This document shows, piece by piece, positions 10,945 through 22,726 of a stretch of 64,000 nucleotides of DNA. Under the pieces are notes generated by a model that was not told where the DNA came from, did not search any database, and saw only the letters and a program-made list of their open reading frames with translations. Source of the DNA: Mastigamoeba balamuthi. Lineage: Eukaryota > Evosea > Mastigamoebida > Mastigamoebidae. Positions within the stretch are counted from its first letter, which is position 1, and the number at the start of each line of letters is the position of its first letter. The stretch lies in assembly GCA_902651635.1 (NCBI GenBank), contig CACRSC010000010.1, positions 1,460,086-1,524,085 of the forward strand, given 5' to 3'. The position numbers and the translations under genes are program-made.

Positions 10945-13400
10945 TCACTGGCGAACAACCGTACTGTGAGTTGATGCTGGTGCTGCGTCACCGGACAGGT
11001 CGTGCGTGACGTTTGTCGCAGTGTCCGGGTGCTCGATGTTGTTCTGCGTCACACGCATGAGCGCCTCGGCGTCCCTGACGGCCGCGCAGCTGATCCCTGA
11101 CTGGCCGACAATCCTCTTCAGCCTCTGCATGCACTTGACCCACTCGCAGTTGTAGAACAGCTCCATGGCGCTGTCATACGCCCTCATGGCCTCGATGTCG
11201 GCATCGTCGATGTTGACCCGCTCCCCAACAACAGTGGAGACCAGCATCGGCAGGTCTGGGCCACGCAGCTTGATGCACCCCACTGTCCGCACCACCAGGT
11301 TGTCCGCCCCGGCCTGTCCCCCGCCGGCTGCCCACGTCTCGCCAGTCAGGAGTATTCCTGTGCCCTCGGGGTTGATGACCTTGGCGGCACTCTGCAGGCG
11401 CGACGCCACGCACACCGTGTCGCCAATGGCAGTGAAGTTGGTCAGCGTCCCGAACGCCCCGATGTCTCCGATCAGGACCTCTCCCGCAGCGACCCCGATG
11501 CGCACACGGGGCCTCTGGAATGACTTGTAGGCACCGCGCTTGTCCCATGCTCGGCAGAGATCGTCGACGGCGACGTGCATCTGGAGGGCGGCGGCGCAGG
11601 CGTGGACCTGGTGGTCCTTGCACTCGTAGGGGGCGTTGAAGATGGCCATGACCTCGTCGCCCATGAGCTTGTCGATGTACCCCCCGTGCCGCTTGGCCAC
11701 GTTGGCCAGCGTCGTCAGGATCTCGTTGAGCATCCGCCCGAACTCCCCCATGGTCCCCTCCCGCTTGCTCCGGTCGATCATGGCCGTCGAGCCCTGGATG
11801 TCGCAGAACAGCGCCGTGATCACCTTGGGCGCCAGCGGCATCTCCACCACCCTGTTCTGGATCACCCACGAGCACAGGTCCATGCTCACGTACCGCCCCA
11901 CTGCGTACAGCGACTCGGCCATCTTGCTCGCCGACGTCAGCAGGTCGCTCACCTCCGACAGCAGGTGATGGCCCCCGAACCGCGACAGACTTTCGTCGCT
12001 CGACGTGGATGAGCGCGAGCGACTGGTGGCCTGGTCGTCGGTGCAGTTCTCCTCGCGGGAGACGGACAGTGACGCAATTCCCGTGTTGGTGTGTTTGTGC
12101 TTCGAGTGTCCCGAGACGTATGCGAGATCCTCCATGTTGAGGCACGACAGACGCGAGATGGTCTTGGACGTTCTCGTGAGCGGGCGACTAACGAAAATAA
12201 TGCCGGCAGCAATAGCGACGACTACCGAGAACACGAAGAGGACGACAGTGATGATGATGGTGACGACAATGCCCCTGTTGATGGATCCCCAGTAGTCGTC
12301 GACAGGGACTACGACGACATAGTACATGGGCGCGAAGCCTGTGCCCGGGCGGATGTTGATGAGGCTCACGAAGACCTGGCACGATATGCCCCCGATGGAG
12401 ACGATGTTCGTGTCGTTCGAAATGCTCTTTTCTCCAGATGCGAACTTGGCAACGTATTTGCCGACGTCTCTGGTCATTCTATCGGTACTGTTGATGGCAA
12501 AGACGCGCTGCGAAGTGCTTCCCACGAACAGGGACGTGTTCTTGGTGGTGGAGAAGAGCTCCATTGTGTCGGACTCGATGAGCCACACGTTTCCTGTCTT
12601 GCCGATCTGCTGCTCCCGCAGGAACCTCTGCCAAGCAGTGACAGACATGAGAACTCCGCGGACGCCGCACACGCGGTTGGGCTCTTTGATCGACCCATGG
12701 GACTTGGACACCGCGATGAGCTGCCTTCCTGAAGGCAATCCGATGAAGAATCGGCCCCAGCTGAGGTTACCAGGGCTACTGGCAGCCCCAGTATACCAGG
12801 GACGGGTCAGCACGTTATACTCCGATGTGCTTTCTAGCGTCCCCGCATCGATGGTTCCGCTTGTCCTGTTTACCACCACCTCGTTCCTGCAGATGCATGT
12901 CAGCGGATGTCTATTGGAGCACCAATAGGAACGCACACATAGAAGGGTTCGCCCCCTGTGGCCTGCCTCTGGAGCTCTGCCGGTGTGCCATAAACGGTCA
13001 AAGTGGACCCGTGCCTGTCGCCAGCTAGGATGGCCCACCCCGCACGCTCGGTCAGCCGGACCTTGTTGAAGTAGTCCCTCCAGCGGCCCTGCACAACCGC
13101 AGCAGAGGCGTTGATGTCGTCGGAGCACCCGTCCTCGGCGGACTCGGCGATGAGGGCGAGCTCGGAGGTGATCTGCTCGGCCTGGCTGATGGTGAACTCG
13201 AGGGCCACCATGACCTTGCTGGCGATCTGGCGGATGAGGTCTCTGCTGACGCCCCGCGTGCTGGCGTTGGCCTGCACGTACCACACGACCCACTGGGGCA
13301 CCACCGACACGATCACCGACCCCGCGATGAGCGCCACGCACAGGCTGCCCAGCCCCAGCTTGAACCCGAAGCACCGTATGCTCTTGTTCTGCCTCGGCAT
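10945..13400 (-). CDS. Membrane class III cyclase, array copy B
   Basis: Exons 12,937-13,400 and 10,945-12,886 (801 aa); the 50-nt intron (GTGCGT...CTGCAG) is in phase 2 at the same codon as in copy A. The start at MPRQNKSI (13,400) matches copies A and C. Domain order is as in copy A: TM1, Cache-like region, TM2, class III cyclase with FCDIQGST, IDKLMGDE and AIGDTVCVASRL. A Ser/Thr-rich insert (TSRSRSSTSSDESLSR) lies between TM2 and the catalytic domain. The 5' half, from about 11,932 to the upstream spacer, is identical to copy C in every stretch I compared. The 3' half differs from C (for example AGADNL versus VGADNL) and ends in its own C-terminal tail. Confidence 0.9.
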
Positions 13401-16400
13401 AGTCGTGTTGCGAGAGAAATAGTCTCGGCGAGAGAGCAGCAGATGTGCACAGATAGAGCTGCAAGATGAAGAAACCGGGTGGGTTAAAAATAGCATCGTG
13501 TGCACACGTGCCCAAAATGGAATGCAGAATATCAGAATATCGGGCATACGAAAGCTGCACCGAACACAAGCTCACGAAGACAGTAGATGGTACAAAATAA
13601 GTCTCCTCTTCAGTTACTCGGCTACACACCAGCTTCACAACCTATTCGACTTGCGCAAGCTCTGAGGTGCTGGCGCTGCGTCGCCGGACAGGTCGTGCGT
13701 GACGTTTGTCGCAGTGTCCGGGTGCTCGATGTTGTTCTGCGCCACGCGCATGAGTGCCTCGGCGTCCCTGACGGCCGCGCAGCTGCTCCCTGATTGGCCG
13801 ACAATCCTCTTCAGCCTCTGCGTGCACTCGGCCCACTCGCAGTTGTAGAACAGCTCCATGGCGCTGTCATACGCCCGCATGGCCTCGATGTCGGCATCGT
13901 CGATGTTGACCCGCTCCCCAACAACAGTGGAGACCAGAATCGGCAGGTCGGGGCCACGCAGCTTGATGCACCCCACAGTCCGCACCACCAGGTTGTCCGC
14001 CCCGACCTGTCCCCCGCCGGCTGCCCACGTCTCGCCAGTCAGGAGGATCCCAGTGCCCTCCGGGTTGATGACCTTGGCGGCGCTCTGCAGGCGCGAAGCC
14101 ACGCACACGGTGTCGCCGATGGCAGTGAAGTTGGTCAGCGTCCCGAACGCCCCGATGTCGCCGACCAGCACCTCTCCCGCAGCGACCCCGATGCGCACAC
14201 GGGGCCTCTGGAAAGACTTGTAGGCACCACGCTTGTCCCACGCTCGGCAGAGATCATCGACGGCGACGTGCATCTGGAGGGCGGCGGCGCAGGCGTGGAC
14301 CTGGTGGTCCTTGCACTCGTAGGGGGCGTTGAAGATGGCCATGACCTCGTCGCCCATGAGCTTGTCGATGTACCCCCCGTGCCGCTTGGCCACGTTGGCC
14401 AGCGTCGTCAGGATCTCGTTGAGCATCCGCCCGAACTCCCCCATGGTCCCCTCCCGCTTGCTCCGGTCGATCATGGCCGTCGAGCCCTGGATGTCGCAGA
14501 ACAGCGCCGTGATCACCTTGGGCGCCAGCGGCATCTCCACCACCCTGTTCTGGATCACCCACGAGCACAGGTCCATGCTCACGTACCGCCCCACCGCGTA
14601 CAGCGACTCGGCCATCTTGCTCGCCGACGTCAGCAGGTCGCTCACCTCCGACAGCAGGTGATGGCCCCCGAACCGCGACAGACTTTCGTCGCTCGACGTG
14701 GATGAGCGCGAGCGACTGGTGGCCTGGTCGTCGGTGCAGTTCTCCTCGCGGGAGACGGACAGTGACGCAATTCCCGTGTTGGTGTGTTTGTGCTTCGAGT
14801 GTCCCGAGACGTATGCGAGATCCTCCATGTTGAGGCACGACAGACGCGAGATGGTCTTGGACGTTCTCGTGAGCGGGCGACTAACGAAAATAATGCCGGC
14901 AGCAATAGCGACGACTACCGAGAACACGAAGAGGACGACAGTGATGATGATGGTGACGACAATGCCCCTGTTGATGGATCCCCAGTAGTCGTCGACAGGG
15001 ACTACGACGACATAGTACATGGGCGCGAAGCCTGTGCCCGGGCGGATGTTGATGAGGCTCACGAAGACCTGGCACGATATGCCCCCGATGGAGACGATGT
15101 TCGTGTCGTTCGAAATGCTCTTTTCTCCAGATGCGAACTTGGCAACGTATTTGCCGACGTCTCTGGTCATTCTATCGGTACTGTTGATGGCAAAGACGCG
15201 CTGCGAAGTGCTTCCCACGAACAGGGACGTGTTCTTGGTGGTGGAGAAGAGCTCCATTGTGTCGGACTCGATGAGCCACACGTTTCCTGTCTTGCCGATC
15301 TGCTGCTCCCGCAGGAACCTCTGCCAAGCAGTGACAGACATGAGAACTCCGCGGACGCCGCACACGCGGTTGGGCTCTTTGATCGACCCATGGGACTTGG
15401 ACACCGCGATGAGCTGCCTTCCTGAAGGCAATCCGATGAAGAATCGGCCCCAGCTGAGGTTACCAGGGCTACTGGCAGCCCCAGTATACCAGGGACGGGT
15501 CAGCACGTTATACTCCGATGTGCTTTCTAGCGTCCCCGCATCGATGGTTCCGCTTGTCCTGTTTACCACCACCTCGTTCCTGCAGATGCATGTCAGCGGA
15601 TGTCTATTGGAGCACCAATAGGAACGCACACATAGAAGGGTTCGCCCCCTGTGGCCTGCCTCTGGAGCTCTGCCGGTGTGCCATAAACGGTCAAAGTGGA
15701 CCCGTGCCTGTCGCCAGCTAGGATGGCCCACCCCGCACGCTCGGTCAGCCGGACCTTGTTGAAGTAGTCCCTCCAGCGGCCCTGCACAACCGCAGCAGAG
15801 GCGTTGATGTCGTCGGAGCACCCGTCCTCGGCGGACTCGGCGATGAGGGCGAGCTCGGAGGTGATCTGCTCGGCCTGGCTGATGGTGAACTCGAGGGCCA
15901 CCATGACCTTGCTGGCGATCTGGCGGATGAGGTCTCTGCTGACGCCCCGCGTGCTGGCGTTGGCCTGCACGTACCACACGACCCACTGGGGCACCACCGA
16001 CACGATCACCGACCCCGCGATGAGCGCCACGCACAGGCTGCCCAGCCCCAGCTTGAACCCGAAGCACCGTATGCTCTTGTTCTGCCTCGGCATAGTCGTG
16101 TTGCGAGAGAAATAGTCTCGGCGAGAGAGCAGCAGATGTGCACAGATAGAGCTGCAAGATGAAGAAACCGGGTGGGTTAAAAATAGCATCGTGTGCACAC
16201 GTGCCCAAAATGGAATGCAGAATATCAGAATATCGGGCATACGAAAGCTGCACCGAACACAAGCTCACGAAGACAGTAGATGGTACAAAATAAGTCTCCT
16301 CTTCAGTTACTCGGCTACACACCAGCTTCACAACCTATTCGACTTGCGCAAGCTCTGAGGTGCTGGCGCTGCGTCGCCGGACAGGTCGTGCGTGACGTTT

Positions 16401-17317
16401 GTCGCAGTGTCCGGGTGCTCGATGTTGTTCTGCGCCACGCGCATGAGTGCCTCGGCGTCCCTGACGGCCGCGCAGCTGCTCCCTGATTGGCCGACAATCC
16501 TCTTCAGCCTCTGCGTGCACTCGGCCCACTCGCAGTTGTAGAACAGCTCCATGGCGCTGTCATACGCCCGCATGGCCTCGATGTCGGCATCGTCGATGTT
16601 GACCCGCTCCCCAACAACAGTGGAGACCAGAATCGGCAGGTCGGGGCCACGCAGCTTGATGCACCCCACAGTCCGCACCACCAGGTTGTCCGCCCCGACC
16701 TGTCCCCCGCCGGCTGCCCACGTCTCGCCAGTCAGGAGGATCCCAGTGCCCTCCGGGTTGATGACCTTGGCGGCGCTCTGCAGGCGCGAAGCCACGCACA
16801 CGGTGTCGCCGATGGCAGTGAAGTTGGTCAGCGTCCCGAACGCCCCGATGTCGCCGACCAGCACCTCTCCCGCAGCGACCCCGATGCGCACACGGGGCCT
16901 CTGGAAAGACTTGTAGGCACCACGCTTGTCCCACGCTCGGCAGAGATCATCGACGGCGACGTGCATCTGGAGGGCGGCGGCGCAGGCGTGGACCTGGTGG
17001 TCCTTGCACTCGTAGGGGGCGTTGAAGATGGCCATGACCTCGTCGCCCATGAGCTTGTCGATGTACCCCCCGTGCCGCTTGGCCACGTTGGCCAGCGTCG
17101 TCAGGATCTCGTTGAGCATCCGCCCGAACTCCCCCATGGTCCCCTCCCGCTTGCTCCGGTCGATCATGGCCGTCGAGCCCTGGATGTCGCAGAACAGCGC
17201 CGTGATCACCTTGGGCGCCAGCGGCATCTCCACCACCCTGTTCTGGATCACCCACGAGCACAGGTCCATGCTCACGTACCGCCCCACCGCGTACAGCGAC
17301 TCGGCCATCTTGCTCGC
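11932..17317. repeat. Tandem duplication of a 2,693-bp unit within the cyclase array
   Basis: Unit 1 is about 11,932-14,624 and unit 2 about 14,625-17,317. Each unit is the 5' half of one cyclase, the spacer upstream of it and the 3' half of the next. Every landmark checked recurs exactly 2,693 bp later: the stops 13,635/16,328, the starts 13,400/16,093, the introns and the spacers 13,401-13,634/16,094-16,327. I saw no mismatch in the stretches I compared. Such identity implies a very recent event or an assembly effect. Confidence 0.9.
13635..16093 (-). CDS. Membrane class III cyclase, array copy C (chimera of B and D)
   Basis: Exons 15,630-16,093 and 13,635-15,579 (802 aa), with a 50-nt intron identical to that of copy B. 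The sensor, both TM segments and the Ser-rich linker match copy B; the last part of the catalytic domain and the C-terminal tail match copy D. The switch falls inside the catalytic core between 14,256 and 14,661, and most probably between 14,595 and 14,625. All catalytic landmarks are present (FCDIQGST, GDEVMAIFN, AIGDTVCVASRL), so it looks functional. It should pair B's ligand-sensing end with D's output end. Confidence 0.9.
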
Positions 17318-18788
17318 TGACGTCAGCAGGTCGCTCACCTCCGACAGCAGGTGGTGGCCCCCGAACCGCGACAGACTTTCGTCGCTCGACGTGGATGAGC
17401 GCGAGCGACTGGTGGCCTGGTCGTCGGTGCAGTTCTCCTCGCGGGAGACGGGCAGCGACGCACTTCCCGTGTGGGTGTGTTTGTGCTTCGAGTGTCCCGA
17501 GACGTATGCGAGGTCCTCCATGTTGAGGCACGACAGACGCGAGATGGTCTTGGACGTTCTCGTGAGTGGCCGAGAGACGAGAGCGATACCAGCAGTAATT
17601 GCAACGACGACGGAGAAAACGAAAAGTACGACAGTGATGACTATTGTGACGACTATGCCCCTGCTGATTGCGCCCCAGTAGTCATCCACAGGAACCGCGA
17701 CAACATAGTACATGGGAGCGAAGCCTGTGCCTGGGCGGATGTTGATGAGGTTCACGAGGACCTGGCACGACACTCCTCCTATAGAGACGATGTTCGTGTC
17801 GTTCGAAATGCTCATATCCCCAGCTGCGAACTTGGCAACGTATTTACCAACGTCTCTGGTCATCCTGTCGGTGCTGTTGATGGCAAAGACACGCTGTGCA
17901 GTGGTCCCATCGTAGAGAGACGTGTTCTTAGTGGTAGAGAACAGCATCATCGTATCCGATTCAATCAGCCACACGTGTCCAGTCTTGCCCACCTGCTGCT
18001 CCCGTAGAAACTTCTGCCACGCCACAACAGACATGAGCACTCCGCGGACGCCACACACACGGTTGGGCTCCTTGAGGGACCCGTGCGTCCGGGAAACAGC
18101 GATGAGCTGCCTCCCCGACGGAACGCCGACGAAGAAGCGGCCCCAAGTAATATTCCCAATGTTATTGGCAGCATCCGAGTACCACGGGCGCTTGTGGACA
18201 TCATAATCGACCGTTGTGCTCTTGAGCGTCCCGATATCGATTGTGCCATTGATCCGGTTCCGCACCACCTCGTTCCTAAGGGCCAACGCCGTCGTCTGTC
18301 AGAGTTGCAGAGCTATTTGTGGCGTACGCATAAAAAGGGACACCAGGAATGGCCTTCCACTGCAGCTCCGCTGGAGTGCCGTAAACGCACAGCCCCGACC
18401 CGAACCTGTCGCCGGCGACGATGGACCACCCCGCACGCTCCGTGAGGCTCATCTTGTTGAAGTAGTCCCTCCAGCGGCCCTGCACAACCGCAGCCGAGGC
18501 GTTGACGTCGTCGGAGCACCCGTCCTCCGCTGACTCGGCGATGAGGGCGAGCTCTGAGGTGATCTGCTCGGCCTGGCTGATGGTGAACTCGAGGGCCACC
18601 ATGACCTTGCTGGCGATCTGGCGGATGAGGTCTCTGCTGACGCCCCGCGTGCTGGCGTTGGCCTGCACGTACCACACGACCCACTGGGGCACCACCGACA
18701 CAATCACCGCCCCGGCGATGAGCACCACGCACAGGCTGCCCAGCCCCAGCTTGAACCCGAAGCACCGTATGTCACTGCGCTTCTTCAT
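16328..18788 (-). CDS. Membrane class III cyclase, array copy D
   Basis: Exons 18,328-18,788 and 16,328-18,275 (802 aa); the 52-nt intron (GTACGC...CCTTAG) is in phase 2 and gives FYA-NEVV. The N-terminus is MKKRSDIRCF, unlike the MPRQNKS of A-C but alike in the following TM1. The Cache-like region (KRPWYSDAAN, ITWGRFFVG) is clearly diverged from B/C. The catalytic domain is nearly identical to its neighbours, with FCDIQGST, IDKLMGDE and AIGDTVCVASRL. Its 3' part and tail are identical to copy C, as explained by the duplication. Role as for copy A: a ligand-regulated cAMP-producing membrane enzyme. Confidence 0.9.
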
Positions 18789-19501
18789 AGGCAGTCCACT
18801 CCTTGTCTTATTCTATTTTGTGGCTGTTGTGGCCTGTCGTGCCCCGTTGCCGAACGTACATTCCGCACAGCATCTTATCGTTGAATGAATAAGAAATCGC
18901 AGAGACCCATAGCAGAACTGCCGAGGCAAATTTGCTTACCGCACACGGAATTCCTCCGGCCGCTGCAGCAAAAAAGGCAATCCCATCTGTGCAAAACAGA
19001 TGCGCCCCTTCTCCACTCAAAATTCTGCCTCTGAAACGGAAGCAGAGCCGCCAGGATGGGATGCACGATTGTCCTTTGTCCATTACCCATTGACAGGATG
19101 CACGGGGGGAATCACTTCATAGGCACAGCGTGGTGTCAAGGGATTTTTTTGATCTGACTAGGCTTTCACCTCGAGAGAACCTGTTCTTCGAGATACTGCC
19201 TCGGTGTAGTCGGACTCTAATCGGACGTATTGCCCAGCAGCACAAAGCTGTGCACTCCCCAGTGCCAAAAGACGTGTTTGCCTCGCGGGCGAGCCTGACT
19301 GTCGGCCATCGGAGAGAGGGGCCACATGACCCTCAGCCCCCAGGTGACTTTCACAGCAGGAAAAGACAGTGCGCCGAGCACACTGAGGCTGACCTGGAGT
19401 ACGACACAAGTTGAAGCACACCCGACCAGTTGTTCTCAATGACGTTGTTCTTTCTCGACTCTCTACGTGTGTGTCATTGGTACTGTCATTGGTACATGCA
19501 C
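18789..19501. other. Spacer between cyclase copies D and E
   Basis: About 710 nt with no convincing gene. Expected to contain the promoter of copy D and the terminator region of copy E. No RNA gene or repeat recognised. Confidence 0.45.
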
Positions 19502-21967
19502 CTACTTCTTCTCCTGGAACACGCTCTGAACAGGCGAAGATGTGTCAACAGATAGGTCGTGCGTGACGTTTGTGGCAGCGCTCGGGTGCTCGATGTTGTT
19601 CTGGGCCGCTCGGATGATGGCCTGCGCGTCGTTGATCACAGCACTCGTGTACGTTGAAGAACTGTCGACTCTTCTGAGCATCTCGATGCACTCGGCCCAC
19701 TCGCAGTTGTAGAACAGCTCCATGGCACTGTTGTACGCCTTCGTGGCCTCGATCTCAAACTCGCCAAACTTGCTTCTCATCCCAACCACTGTGGAGACCA
19801 GCATCGGCCGATCGGGACCCCGCAGCTTGATACAGCCCACCGTCCGCACCACCAGGTTTTCGCCTCCCTCCTGGGCACATGCCGCAGTCCACGTATCACC
19901 GGTCACCAGAATCCCGGTGCTCTCGGGGTCGATGACCTTGGCGGCGCTCTGAAGGCGAGCAGCGATGCACACGGTGTCCCCGATGGCAGTGAAGTTGGTC
20001 AGCGTCCCGAACGCCCCGATGTCCCCGATCAGGACCTCTCCCGCAGCGACCCCGATGCGCACGCGGGGCCGGGGGAAGGACCTGTACAAGCCCAGCTCGT
20101 CCCACGAGTGGCAGAGCTCGGCGACGGCGTCGCGCATCTTGAGGGCGGCGGCGCAGGCGTGGACCTGGTGGTCCTTGCACTCGTAGGGGGCGTTGAAGAT
20201 GGCCATGACCTCGTCGCCCATGAGCTTGTCGATGTACCCCCCGTGCCGCTTGGCCACGTTGGCCAGCGTCGTCAGGATCTCGTTGAGCATCCGCCCGAAC
20301 TCCCCCATGGTCCCCTCCCGCTTGCTCCGGTCGATCATGGCCGTCGAGCCCTGGATGTCGCAGAACAGCGCCGTGATCACCTTGGGCGCCAGCGGCATCT
20401 CCACCACCCTGTTCTGGATCACCCACGAGCACAGGTCCATGCTCACGTACCGCCCCACCGCGTACAGCGACTCGGCCATCTTGCTCGCCGACGTCAGCAG
20501 GTCGCTCACCTCCGACAGCAGGACGTTTCCTCTAAAACGGGAGAGACTTCCATCGTTTGCAGTGGATGTTGTACGTGAGGCAGAGTCTCCGAAGTCTGAC
20601 TCTGATTTGGCTACAACGAGTGCTCCCGCTCCGCTGTGCGATGGAATTGGGTGCCCTGAGACATATGCGAGATCCTCCATGTTGAGGCACGACAGACGCG
20701 AGATGGTCTTGGATGTTCTCATCAGAGGCCGTGAGACGAGAGCGATACCAGCCACAATGGCAACCACCAGCGAGAACACGAAGAGGACGACAGTGATGAT
20801 GATGGTGACGACTATGCCCCTGCTGATTGCGCCCCAGTAGTCATCGACGGGGACCACAACGACGTAGTACATGGGCGCGAAGCCTGTGCCCGGGCGAATA
20901 TTGACAAGGCTCACGAGGACCTGGCACGAAATCCCCCCGATGTCCACAATGTGCGTGTCATTGTCCAGCTTGCCGCCCCCGGATGTCAACTTGGCGACAT
21001 AGTGGCCAACGTCTCTGGTCATTCTGTCGGTGCTGTTGGTGGCGAGGACACGCTGTGCCGTTTTCCCGACGAACAGAGACGTGTTATACGTGGTGGAGAA
21101 CAGATACATAGTGTCTGACTCGATGAGCCACACGTGCCCAGTCTTGCCGACTTGCTGCTCTCGAAGGAACCTCTGCCATCCCAATACCCCCATGAGAACT
21201 CCGCGGACACCGCACACACGGTTGGGCTCCTTGAGGGACCCGTGCGTCTTAGACACGGCGATGAGCTGCCTCCCCGACGGAATTCCGATGAAGAACCGGC
21301 CCCACGTCATATTGCCGGGGTTCTTCAAAGGGTCCGCATACCACGGGCGCGTGAACAGGTTGAACGACGGCGTCGAGCTCTTCAGCGTCCCGACGTCTAT
21401 GCTACCGTCTTTCCTGTTAACCACAACCTCACTCCTGCGCAGGTGTCATCAACGTCAGTGTTGGAATAATGCAACAGGCATGCAACAATAGAGCGTCAGT
21501 TCGTACGCGTTAAACGGCAATCCCGGAAGGAGCTTAATCTGCAGTTCTGCTGGTATGCCATAGATACACAGAGCTGTCCCGAACCTGTCGCCAGCGACGA
21601 TGGCCCATCCCGCGCGCTCCGCGATCCTGGCTTTGTTGAAGTAGTCCCTCCAGCGGCCCCGGATGACAGCAGCCGAGGCGTTGACATCGTCGGAGCACGC
21701 GTCGGGCGACGACTCGGCGATGAGGGCGAGCTCGGAGGTGATCTGCTCAGCCTGGCTGATGGTGAACTCGAGGGCCACCATGACCTTGCTGGCGATCTGG
21801 CGGATGAGGTCTCTGCTGACGCCCCGCGTGCTGGCGTTGGCCTGCACGTACCACACGACCCACTGGGGCACCACCGACACGATCACCGCGCCGGCGATGA
21901 GCACCACGCACAGGCTGCCCAGCCCCAGCTTGAACCCGAAGCACCGTATGCTGCTGCGACTTTTCAT
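19502..21967 (-). CDS. Membrane class III cyclase, array copy E
   Basis: Exons 21,507-21,967 and 19,502-21,434 (797 aa); the intron is 72 nt (GTACGA...GCGCAG, phase 2), the longest of the five. The start is MKSRSSIRCF. Order: TM1, Cache-like region (TRPWYADPLK, MTWGRFFIG), TM2, class III cyclase (FCDIQGST, IDKLMGDE, AIGDTVCIAARL). The catalytic core is nearly base-for-base that of copy A (about 8,575-9,120 versus 19,975-20,520), although A and E lie at opposite ends of the array and their sensors differ much more. That pattern suggests gene conversion of the output domain. The C-terminal tail (SVFQEKK) is its own. Confidence 0.9.
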
Positions 21968-22726
21968 CTTATCTCCTTGTTTAGTGGAATGAAGCTACCG
22001 ACCACAAAAATAGAGTACAGGTTTCAGATTTGGACCGAGGCGAAAAGAAATGCAGACCCGACAGGAGAAAGGAAATGGACATCTCAGCCGGCCGATCGTT
22101 TTCGGTAATGCAAAACTTTCCGAATAGCTTGCATCTTATGCCCTCTTATTCTCTGTTCCTAGAGCGGGCCGCCACCACGCCCGGCGTGCAAGGAAGTTGA
22201 TGCGGCGCGGTCGTCAGAACGGCCAGGTGTTCCGTAATGGGCTGCCGAGGCAGTTCACACGGGTTCCGAGGTTTTCGCAGGATGCAGTCCACAGAATGTT
22301 CTGCAATATGAGAATCCGGTACCAAGAGATGCACACGTGTCATGCGCGTCGCAGCGACACGGAAGCAACCCGAGACCGTGCGTCAGTGAGGCCGCCGGAC
22401 AAGGCAAGGGGGGGGGGAGTGACGCGCACTCACGCGGGGGTAGCAGAACACGGCCGCTGAAGTATGCTTGGATGTGCCCCAATGCGGCAAGGAAACGAGC
22501 CGTGCCTGGTTCTCGAAGCCGGTGCTTAAGCCCCCGCCCAGCCCCCCGACAGTAGTGGCACACACCGCCTGCTGCTGTGGCGTCGCCGGCGAACAAAAGA
22601 TGCGGCACTGCATTGAGAGAACTCCGCGTCGCCTGTGTGCCCTCTGTCTCGCAGTCATCCCGCGACAGCCCCCCCGCACCGCGTCCCCCTTGCCTCCGGC
22701 GTCCCGCGACTGGCACCAGCAGGCGG
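21968..22726. other. Spacer between cyclase E and the radical SAM gene
   Basis: About 760 nt. It includes a G-run near 22,409-22,419 and the promoter side of copy E. No gene recognised. Confidence 0.45.

Noticed and set aside
10945-13638. Continuous 897-codon frame covering cyclase B and its upstream spacer
   Set aside because: The frame stays open by chance through the spacer, exon 1 in the wrong frame and the intron. The correct exon 1 (12,937-13,400) encodes the conserved TM1 in another frame and joins at a phase-2 intron, as in all five copies.
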